Translations under genes and position numbers: made by a program
The notes under the pieces: generated by a model
What the model was told of the DNA's origin: nothing
What the model saw: only the letters and a program-made list of their open reading frames with translations
Databases searched by the model: none
Shown: in pieces, positions 58,025-64,000 of the stretch
How positions within the stretch are numbered: position 1 is the stretch's first letter
Layout: every line of letters starts with the position of its first letter
Source: Stenotrophomonas maltophilia R551-3
Lineage (GTDB): Bacteria > Pseudomonadota > Gammaproteobacteria > Xanthomonadales > Xanthomonadaceae
Assembly (NCBI RefSeq): GCF_000020665.1
Contig: NC_011071.1
Span: 124,001-188,000 of the forward strand
Direction: 5' to 3'
DNA: 64,000 nt

Positions 58025-58600
58025 ATGAACAAGAATTCGCTGCTTGCCCTGGGTCTTCTGGCTGCTCTGCCGTTCGCTGCATCGGCAACCGATGGCCTGT
58101 CGTACAACTACGTTGAAGGCGGCTACGTGAACACCGATGCCAAGGGCGGCGACGCCGATGGCTGGAAGGTGAAGGGTTCCGTTGCGGTGCACCCGAACTT
58201 CCACGTCTTTGGCGACTACAGCGCCCAGGAGACCGACAAGTTCAAGAATGACGTCGACCAGTGGCGCCTGGGTGTCGGCTACAACTACGGCATCGCACCG
58301 AACACCGACCTGGTGGCTCGCGTTGCCTACCAGAAGTACGACGAGAAGCGCGGCCTGGACTTCAACGGCTACTCCACCGAAGTGGGCGTGCGCACCGCGT
58401 TCAACCCGTACGTGGAAGGCTACGTGATGGCCGGCTACGAAGATTTCAGCAAGAAGCACGGCTACAACCCGGACGGCGAGTTCTACGGCCGCGTCGGCGC
58501 CACCGCCAAGTTCAACCAGAACTGGGGCCTGAGTGGCGAAGTGAAGCTGGCCAAGGCCGGCGACCGCGAGTGGTTCGTGGGCCCGCGCTTCACCTGGTAA
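58025..58600 (+). CDS. ax21: Ax21-family outer membrane beta-barrel protein
   Basis: A 191-residue protein with a signal peptide (cut near ASA). It continues DGLSYNYVEGGYVNTDAKG and contains GSVAVHPNFHVFGDYSAQE, DQWRLGVGYNYGIAP and DGEFYGRVGA, and ends in the aromatic residue of FTW. These features match Xanthomonas Ax21 throughout. It is predicted to be a small 8-stranded barrel, found in outer membrane vesicles in relatives. Earlier claims that Ax21 is a quorum-sensing or XA21-activating signal were retracted. AAAGGTG precedes ATG 58025. Hairpins lie on both sides of the gene. Confidence 0.95.
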   Translation: MNKNSLLALGLLAALPFAASATDGLSYNYVEGGYVNTDAKGGDADGWKVKGSVAVHPNFHVFGDYSAQETDKFKNDVDQWRLGVGYNYGIAPNTDLVARVAYQKYDEKRGLDFNGYSTEVGVRTAFNPYVEGYVMAGYEDFSKKHGYNPDGEFYGRVGATAKFNQNWGLSGEVKLAKAGDREWFVGPRFTW

Positions 58601-58629
58601 CAAACGCCTGTCGTTAGTGCGTGTTGTGC

Positions 58630-58688
58630 TGGCGTGTGACTCTCTCTCTCCCACACGCCAACCGAAGCCCGGCCTCGCGCCGGGCTTC
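58630..58688 (+). terminator. Hairpin plus terminator after ax21
   Basis: First stem TGGCGTGTG/CACACGCCA (58630-58660) has a loop ACTCTCTCTCTCC. Second stem GAAGCCCGG/CCGGGCTTC (58664-58688) is followed by ACTTTTAT and is the likely terminator. Confidence 0.75.
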
Positions 58689-58721
58689 ACTTTTATGGGA
58701 CCTGTGGCGCCACAATGCGGC

Positions 58722-59489
58722 ATGGGCGACCCTTCCTCCCTCGAAGGTACTGGCACGGCCTACCAGGAGCATCTGGCGCCTGCGCCGCTGCGTGGCCACT
58801 TCGGCCAGCTGTGGCAGAGCCAGCTTCCTGCCGGTGCCGATCGGCACATCACCGTATTGCCCGATGGCTGCGTGGACATTCTCTGGCGCGACGGCGCGCT
58901 GTTCGTGGTCGGCCCGGATCGGGTGGCTGCACATCCGGCACTGGCACCCGGTGCACAGGTACTGGGGGCACGCTTCCGACCTGGCCAGGCATTGGCCGCG
59001 CTTGGCCTGCCCTTGGCCGAGATCATCGGCCAGGCGGTGCCACTGGCCGATCTGAAGGGCGCGTGGGCGAAGAAGGCTGCAGCCTCCATCGGCGATACCG
59101 CGCCAGCGCAGCGCCTGCAGCGGATGGCGTACTGCCTGCAGCGGCATATGGGCGCTGCCGCACTCGACACCCCGGCGCAGCGTGCACATGTCCTGTTCCA
59201 GGCGCTCGCCGCGGGTCACGCCACGCTGGATACGCTGGCGGCGCACTTGAGTCTGAGCCCGCGCAGCCTGCGGCGTTTCAGCCAGTCGCAGTTCGGCTAC
59301 GGCGCCAAGACGCTGGAGCGGATCCTGCGCCTGCAACGCTTTCTTCGCCATAGCCGCGCGCTGCCGCAGCACTCGTTGGCGATGCTGGCCGCTGATGCCG
59401 GCTATGCCGACCAGGCCCACCTCAGCCGCGAGGCGCGCGAGCTTGCCAGCATGACCGCACGGCAGCTGCGCCTGGAATGGGGCCGATGA
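58722..59489 (+). CDS. AraC-family transcriptional regulator
   Basis: From ATG 58722 the product is 255 residues; ATG 58695 lies partly against the upstream terminator. The N-terminal half has the DUF6597-like pattern (LPDGCVDILWRDGALFVVGP, GARFRPGQA). The C-terminal half is an AraC helix-turn-helix domain (LAAHLSLSPRSLRRFSQSQF, GYADQAHLSREAREL). A CACAAT lies 7-8 bases before the start. The inducer and targets are unknown. A VOC protein gene follows 68 bases downstream, as is often seen in this regulator group. Confidence 0.88.
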   Translation: MGDPSSLEGTGTAYQEHLAPAPLRGHFGQLWQSQLPAGADRHITVLPDGCVDILWRDGALFVVGPDRVAAHPALAPGAQVLGARFRPGQALAALGLPLAEIIGQAVPLADLKGAWAKKAAASIGDTAPAQRLQRMAYCLQRHMGAAALDTPAQRAHVLFQALAAGHATLDTLAAHLSLSPRSLRRFSQSQFGYGAKTLERILRLQRFLRHSRALPQHSLAMLAADAGYADQAHLSREARELASMTARQLRLEWGR

Positions 59490-59557
59490 TGGCCGTTTTC
59501 TTCAAGACCGCCGTGCCGCGCTGACCGAAGCTGGGGCTCCCACCCAGGAGTCACGCC

Positions 59558-59926
59558 ATGAGCCACGCCGCACCCCCCGATGCCGAACGCCGCATCGACA
59601 ACATCGAATTCAACGTCGCCGACATCGCCCGCAGCAAACGCTTCTACGGCGAGGTGTTCGGCTGGAATTTCACGGACTACGGCCCGGCCTACACCGAGTT
59701 CGACGACGGCCGCCTGAAAGGCGGCTTGGTGTCCGACACACCGGTACGTGCGCAGGGCAGCCCACTGGTGATTCTCTACTGCGCGGACCTTGCCGACGCC
59801 CAGCAGCGCGTGATCGCCGCCGGTGGCGAGGTGGTGCAGGCGGTGTTCGCCTTCCCCGGTGGCCGTCGCTTCCACTTCCGCGATCTGGATGGCTACGAGC
59901 TGGCGGTCTGGAGTGATGTGGATTGA
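59558..59926 (+). CDS. VOC superfamily (glyoxalase-like) protein
   Basis: A 122-residue single-module VOC protein starting at ATG 59558 (CAGGAG upstream). It shows IEFNVADIARSKRFYGEVFG at the first beta-alpha-beta unit and VVQAVFAFPGGRRFHFRDLDG then YELAVW at the second (shown in parts). Such proteins use paired betaalphabetabetabeta modules to bind a metal or small ligand, as in glyoxalases, dioxygenases and resistance proteins. No specific function can be assigned. It may be controlled by the AraC regulator just upstream. Confidence 0.88.
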   Translation: MSHAAPPDAERRIDNIEFNVADIARSKRFYGEVFGWNFTDYGPAYTEFDDGRLKGGLVSDTPVRAQGSPLVILYCADLADAQQRVIAAGGEVVQAVFAFPGGRRFHFRDLDGYELAVWSDVD

Positions 59927-60049
59927 GGTCTTCGTGCCTTCGCCAGTGGACGGAACGAGAACCGCTCCGTCCCCGGTCAGGCGGTTCCGCTATGATCGCC
60001 CGCACATCGCTACATGCGATGCGCCCGCCTCAAGCCAGCAGGAACCGCC

Positions 60050-61024
60050 GTGAACTCCCAGCCCGCACCGATCACCGCCCTCAACCACACGCTCGAAAAC
60101 GAGCCGCAGCAGATCACCGCGCCGCTCACCCATTCGGCGGCGTTCCTGGTGCTGAAGGTGAAGGATGACGAGGCGTCGATCGCCAAGGCACGCGAGGTGC
60201 TGGCCAGCACCGATGACCTGATCAAGAACACCGCCATCCGCGAGATCGAGCGCACCTTCACCTGCAACGTGGCCATTGGTCACCGCGTGTGGCAGCCGCT
60301 GGTGGGCACCACGCCGCCGCGTGAGCTGCAGCCGTTCCGCGAGATCAAAGGCGCTACCCACACGGCAGTGTCCACACCCGGAGACCTGCTGTATCACATC
60401 CGCGCACGCACCATGGATCTGATCGTGGCGTTCGAGCGCAACCTGTTGATGGCGTTCGGTGATGCGGTGGAAACGGTCGATGACGTGGCCGGTTTCCGCT
60501 ACTTCGATGGCCGCGACCTGCTCGACTTCGTCGATGGCACCGCCAACCCGGAAGGGCTGTCGCTTCCGGAAGCCACCATCGTGGGCGATGAAGACCCGGC
60601 GCATGCCGGTGGCAGCTATGTGGTGGTGCAGAAGTACCTGCACAACCTCGATGCCTGGCGCGCGCAGAAGACCGAGGCGCAGGAAGCGATCATCGGCCGC
60701 ACCAAGCACGACAACATCGAACTGGACGATGCGCCGGCCGATGCGCAGAAATCGCACAAGACCCTGTGCACCATCGAAGACGCCGACGGCGAGCATGAGA
60801 TCCTGCGCGACAACATGCCGTTCGCCAACCCGGGCCGTGGCGAGTACGGCACCTACTTCATCGGCTACACGCGCCGCCTGTGGGTGATCGAGAAGATGCT
60901 CGAGCGCATGTTCATCGGCAATCCCGCGCCGCTGCACGACCGCATCCTCGACTTCTCCACCGCCACCACCGGCGTGACCTTCTTCGCGCCCTCGCGCAAG
61001 GTGCTGGCCGACCTGGGCGACTGA
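60050..61024 (+). CDS. DyP-type haem peroxidase (YfeX-like)
   Basis: The start at GTG 60050 has CAGGA upstream and gives 324 residues; ATG 60014 would add 12. The DyP signature DFVDGTANP contains catalytic Asp162, and the proximal haem ligand is probably His198 in VVVQKYLHNLDAW. The C-terminal GEYGTYFIGYTRRLWVIEKM block is typical of the YfeX class. There is no Tat or Sec signal, so the enzyme is cytosolic. It oxidises various substrates with hydrogen peroxide. TATGAT at 59991 is a plausible -10. Confidence 0.92.
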   Translation: MNSQPAPITALNHTLENEPQQITAPLTHSAAFLVLKVKDDEASIAKAREVLASTDDLIKNTAIREIERTFTCNVAIGHRVWQPLVGTTPPRELQPFREIKGATHTAVSTPGDLLYHIRARTMDLIVAFERNLLMAFGDAVETVDDVAGFRYFDGRDLLDFVDGTANPEGLSLPEATIVGDEDPAHAGGSYVVVQKYLHNLDAWRAQKTEAQEAIIGRTKHDNIELDDAPADAQKSHKTLCTIEDADGEHEILRDNMPFANPGRGEYGTYFIGYTRRLWVIEKMLERMFIGNPAPLHDRILDFSTATTGVTFFAPSRKVLADLGD

Positions 61025-61109
61025 TCGCGCCGGGCAGTGCCGCCCGCCATCTGCCTGTCATCTACCGCGCCGACCATCAGACGTTGGATGGAAGTGCAGG
61101 AGGCTGGCG

Positions 61110-61526
61110 ATGGCCATGGCAGGAAACAGGACCGGCGTACGCCGCTGGTGGCGGCCATTGGCCGCGCTGTTCGGTGCGCTCGCACTTGGAAGTGCCAGCG
61201 TTTCCGCGCAGGAGGCTCCCGCACACTGGATGGCCTATGCCGCCGCCGTGGGCGGCCAGTTGCAGCAGCGCCTGCAGCAGGAGCAGGACCCGCAGGCGCA
61301 GCGCGTGCTGGAATGGATGCAGGCACATCCGGACGCACCGACGCCGCTGCCGGTGAGCGTGTGGATCGCGGCGGACGGCCGCATTTCGAAACTCGAATTC
61401 GGCAGCTTGGGCGACGCCCAGATCGACGCCGACCTGCGCGCGACATTGCAGTCCGCGCCGTTGCAGGCCGCCCCACCGGCTGACATGCGCCAGCCGCTGC
61501 GGCTGGGCCTGCTGCTTACCCAGTAG
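61110..61526 (+). CDS. Small exported protein, weak TonB-C resemblance
   Basis: A 138-residue protein with AGGAGG 6 bases before ATG 61110 and a signal peptide (cut near VSAQE). A Gln-rich helix (residues about 48-75) precedes a short domain with PVSVWIAADGRISKLEFGSL and DADLRATLQSAPLQ, similar to the beta-strand and helix core of TonB C-terminal or accessory proteins. It lacks a membrane anchor after processing. Its role is unknown. The stop codon TAG is the last three bases of the GTAG of a SMAG repeat. Confidence 0.68.
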   Translation: MAMAGNRTGVRRWWRPLAALFGALALGSASVSAQEAPAHWMAYAAAVGGQLQQRLQQEQDPQAQRVLEWMQAHPDAPTPLPVSVWIAADGRISKLEFGSLGDAQIDADLRATLQSAPLQAAPPADMRQPLRLGLLLTQ

Positions 61527-61600
61527 ATCCACGCCATGCGTGGATGCGCCTGGTAGATGCCGACCTTGATCGGCAGGCGTGCGCCAACCAAGGTTGGCGA
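61523..61600 (+). repeat. Cluster of three SMAG-like palindromes
   Basis: GTAG (61523) with stem ATCCACGC-CAT-GCGTGGAT; GTAG (61553) with imperfect stem TGCCGACC/ATCGGCA; and CGCCAACC-AA-GGTTGGCG near 61582-61599 without a GTAG or CTAC end. Confidence 0.75.
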
Positions 61601-61634
61601 CAACCGGTAAACCCCGGCCACGCACGGCGTGGCT

Positions 61635-62216
61635 TTACTGCGTTGCCACCTGCGGTTCACGCGCAGCTGCGCTCCATGCGCGCAGCCCGAACACGGCCAG
61701 GCCGAGGAAGAACACGTACAGCGCGGCGGTCACATGCAGCGACTTGAACAGGTACGCACCCACGTACACCACGTCCACCGCGATCCACACCCACCAGCAG
61801 GCCACGTGGCGGCGTGCCTGCCACCACTGGCCGACCAGGCTCAGCGCGGTCAGCATCGCGTCCAGCCACGGCAGCGCGGCATCGGTGAAGGTGTGCATGG
61901 CCGCACCCAGCGCCACGCCACCGCAGAGACCGATGGCCAGGTCGCGCAGCAGCTTGCCGCGCGCCAGTGGCACGATGCGGACGCTGCCCTCGTCGGCGGC
62001 GTGCTGCCGCCAGTTGAGCCAGCCATAGACCAGGAAACCACCGAAGGCGACCTGCAGCAGCGTGTCCGAATACAGCTTGGCCTCGGCGAAGACCAGCCCG
62101 TACAGCGTCACCGACAGCAGGCCCACCGGCCAAGCCACCAGCCGGCGCTTGGCCATCAGCCATACACCAAGGATGCTGCACAGCGCGGCGGTCCACTCGA
62201 GCATGACGCCGCTCAC
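61635..62216 (-). CDS. pnuC: PnuC-family nicotinamide riboside (or related vitamin) transporter
   Basis: A 193-residue membrane protein with about seven helices. PnuC features are CSILGVWLMAKRRLVAWPVG near the N-terminus, and the Trp-rich QWWQARRHVACWWVWIAVDV segment in parts near residues 130-150. It should move nicotinamide riboside across the inner membrane by facilitated diffusion. The related PnuT and PnuX forms carry thiamine or riboflavin, which cannot be excluded. GTG 62216 overlaps the TonB receptor stop (GTGA); ATG 62204 is the alternative start. Confidence 0.88.
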   Translation of the reverse strand: MSGVMLEWTAALCSILGVWLMAKRRLVAWPVGLLSVTLYGLVFAEAKLYSDTLLQVAFGGFLVYGWLNWRQHAADEGSVRIVPLARGKLLRDLAIGLCGGVALGAAMHTFTDAALPWLDAMLTALSLVGQWWQARRHVACWWVWIAVDVVYVGAYLFKSLHVTAALYVFFLGLAVFGLRAWSAAAREPQVATQ

Positions 62217-64000
62217 AGTGCGAACGTCACCGACAGGCGGGCCTGTCGCGGTGCGCCGGGGAACAGGTAGTAGTCACCACCACTGCTGCCGGTATCGCGC
62301 CAGTAGAAGCGGTTGAACACGTTATCCACCGACAGGTTCCAGGTCACCGCACGTTCGTGCAGGCGGTGCTGGAAGCGCAGGCCGGCATCGAACACCGAGT
62401 AGTCCGGTGCGCGTACACCACCGTCGGCGCGTGCCACGTTGGCACCGGCATAGCGCCAGCCGCCGGTCACATCCAGGCCCTGCACGAACGGGAGCGCATA
62501 GGCCACGTGCACGCTGGCGCGCACCTTTGGCACATTCACCAACTGATGGCCTTCATAGGCCGGGGTGCCGGTGTCGCGCGCGCGCGCCTGCAGCACGCTG
62601 GCGCTGGCCACGATCTGCAGCGCGTCTGTCAGCTGCCCGTTGGCAGTCAGCTCCAGGCCGGTGTGGGTCTGCGTGCCTTCCTCGACGAAGGTGTAGCCGA
62701 CGTCGCTGCTGTCCGGCTTGGCGTACTGGTACGGCTGCGAGATGCGGAACACGGCTGCGCCCAGCGTCAGCGCCTCGACCGGCACGTACTTCACGCCCAC
62801 TTCCAGCTGGCGCGACTGCACCGATGGCAGGAAGGTGTCGGCATTGCTGGTCCAGAACGGCGCTTCCTGGCCCAGCGAGATGCCGCGCACATAGCTGGCA
62901 TAGGCATTGAGCTGATCGGTGGCCTTCCACACCACGGCGGTCTGCGGCAGGAAACGCGACAGGCGGCTGTGCCGCTGCGGGGTACCACGCTTGTCGTAGG
63001 CACGCTCGTCCAGGCGCACGAAGCGGCCGCCGGCCAGCCACTGCCAGTCATCACCGAAGCTCATCCGGTCCAGCGCGAAGAACGCGGTCTGGCGGCTGTC
63101 CAGGCGTCGTGCGGAGGGGCCGGGCATCTTCGGCGACGGTTCGAACACCGGTACCTGCGCATCGTGGATGTTGCTGGTGCCGACGTACTCGTTGACGCTC
63201 GGGCGCTTGTCCACGGTGCGGCGGAAGTAATCGGCACCGAGGGTCAGCTGGTGGCCGACGCTGCCGGTCTCGAAGCGGCCACGCAGCTCGGCACGGGCCT
63301 GCTGGTTGCGGCGGGTGTCGTCCGGGCTGCGGTAGTCGTAGACGTCGTAGTCGCCATTGGGCGCGAAGTAGTTGCCCGGCACGCTGCCATCGGCGCACTG
63401 CGTGGCGTAGTAGCAGCCATAGGCGAAGGCGACGTTGTCATCGATCACCGAGCGGCTGTGGCCGACCGAGACGCGCGACTGCCAGGCATCGTTGAAGTCG
63501 TAGGTGTGCAACGCGGTGATGTTGGTGCTGGCGATATCCACCGGGCGCTGCCACGGCTGGTAGCCGAGCAGGAATTCGCGATCCACGCCGTGCGGCAGCT
63601 CGCGCGCGCCCAGCAGCTGGTAGCCCGACACCGAGCGCTGCGAACTGGTCTGGTAGTTGGCATCCACTTCCAGCTTGCCGCGTTCGCCGATCAGCCAGTC
63701 GGCGGCCAGCGAATAGAAGTTGCGACGGCCATCGGCGTGCTCGACATAGGAATTGCTGGCATCCCATGCGGCATTCAGGCGCAGGCCGAAACGCGGGGTG
63801 ATCCAGTGGCCGACATCGACGGCGGCGTAGCGCGAGCCTTCCGAATCGGTGCCGAGGGTGACCGTGCGCACTTCGGCCGGTCGCTTGCCGATGTAGTTGA
63901 TGATGCCGCCGGGTGCCATCACGCCTGCAGCCAGGCCAGCTTCACCCTTGAGGATCTCAACCGACTGCACGTTCTCCAGCGCCAGGCGCTGTTCGCCGGC
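62213..64000 (-). CDS. TonB-dependent siderophore-type receptor (N-terminus outside window)
   Basis: The frame is open to the window edge, so the signal peptide and the first part of the plug domain are missing. The visible part begins RLALENVQSVEILKGEAGL, typical of the plug of FhuE/FpvA-type receptors, then APGGIINYIGKRP. The barrel ends with LSVTFAL. The sequence class suggests siderophore import, but the 4-base overlap with pnuC suggests a vitamin or nucleoside ligand instead. Upstream regulatory sequence lies outside the window. Confidence 0.88.
   Translation of the reverse strand, partial: AGEQRLALENVQSVEILKGEAGLAAGVMAPGGIINYIGKRPAEVRTVTLGTDSEGSRYAAVDVGHWITPRFGLRLNAAWDASNSYVEHADGRRNFYSLAADWLIGERGKLEVDANYQTSSQRSVSGYQLLGARELPHGVDREFLLGYQPWQRPVDIASTNITALHTYDFNDAWQSRVSVGHSRSVIDDNVAFAYGCYYATQCADGSVPGNYFAPNGDYDVYDYRSPDDTRRNQQARAELRGRFETGSVGHQLTLGADYFRRTVDKRPSVNEYVGTSNIHDAQVPVFEPSPKMPGPSARRLDSRQTAFFALDRMSFGDDWQWLAGGRFVRLDERAYDKRGTPQRHSRLSRFLPQTAVVWKATDQLNAYASYVRGISLGQEAPFWTSNADTFLPSVQSRQLEVGVKYVPVEALTLGAAVFRISQPYQYAKPDSSDVGYTFVEEGTQTHTGLELTANGQLTDALQIVASASVLQARARDTGTPAYEGHQLVNVPKVRASVHVAYALPFVQGLDVTGGWRYAGANVARADGGVRAPDYSVFDAGLRFQHRLHERAVTWNLSVDNVFNRFYWRDTGSSGGDYYLFPGAPRQARLSVTFAL

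Overview
The window looks like a chromosomal segment of a high-GC gammaproteobacterium of the Xanthomonadaceae, very probably Stenotrophomonas (S. maltophilia group). The evidence is an Ax21-type outer membrane protein, many GTAG-tipped short palindromes typical of S. maltophilia SMAG repeats, and Xanthomonad-style genes throughout. No rRNA, tRNA, CRISPR array, insertion sequence or prophage is visible. Both ends cut genes: a phospholipase D family gene on the left and a TonB-dependent siderophore receptor on the right.

Layout. 1-6.4 kb: a rightward run of lipid and housekeeping genes (phospholipase D-like, hotdog thioesterase, PlsC-type acyltransferase, YheT hydrolase, TPR/sulfotransferase protein, YbhB). 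6.5-8.3 kb: leftward META/DUF4377 lipoprotein and uppP. 8.3-11.9 kb: nitrogen assimilation, glnA-glnK-amtB. A near-consensus sigma-54 promoter and two NtrC-type sites lie before glnA. The partner ntrB-ntrC pair is at 38.2-40.7 kb, with an NtrC-like palindrome directly against the ntrB start.

12.2-29.3 kb is the outstanding accessory locus: a two-partner secretion/contact-dependent inhibition system in the order cdiB-cdiA-cdiI. It comprises an FhaC/ShlB transporter, a 4,966-residue filamentous haemagglutinin/CdiA effector with a VENN pretoxin motif, and a small overlapping three-helix membrane protein as candidate immunity protein. The 271-residue toxin tip after VENN and the immunity gene are lower in GC than the repeats. 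The tip carries a His/Asp pattern reminiscent of zinc-dependent phospholipase C or S1/P1 nucleases.

29.4-38.1 kb: an amidase lipoprotein, a LytTR two-component pair, a TAP-like hydrolase, MltA, a small protein with an EF-hand-like loop, and a TonB receptor behind a Zur-like box. 40.8-42.1 kb: two tandem Cu/Zn superoxide dismutase lipoproteins. 42.1-52.1 kb: a TonB-C-domain protein, an unknown protein, a thiolase, hemD-hemX-hemY, a thioesterase, and the conserved rhodanese-secB-gpsA cluster.

52.1-64 kb: an Ivy-like lysozyme inhibitor lipoprotein, a hipBA toxin-antitoxin operon with four evenly spaced operator palindromes upstream, and an L,D-transpeptidase (probably with an ATT start codon) beside an OprI/Lpp-like lipoprotein. 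These are followed by a DUF2268 protease, ax21 flanked by hairpins, an AraC regulator, a VOC protein, a DyP peroxidase, and a TonB receptor-pnuC operon.

Cell-envelope and interbacterial functions dominate (CDI, amidase, MltA, L,D-transpeptidase, Ivy, SodC, TonB receptors). The nitrogen genes form one split regulon. Short palindromes (SMAG and a separate GGGGTC...GACCCC family) fill many intergenic gaps.
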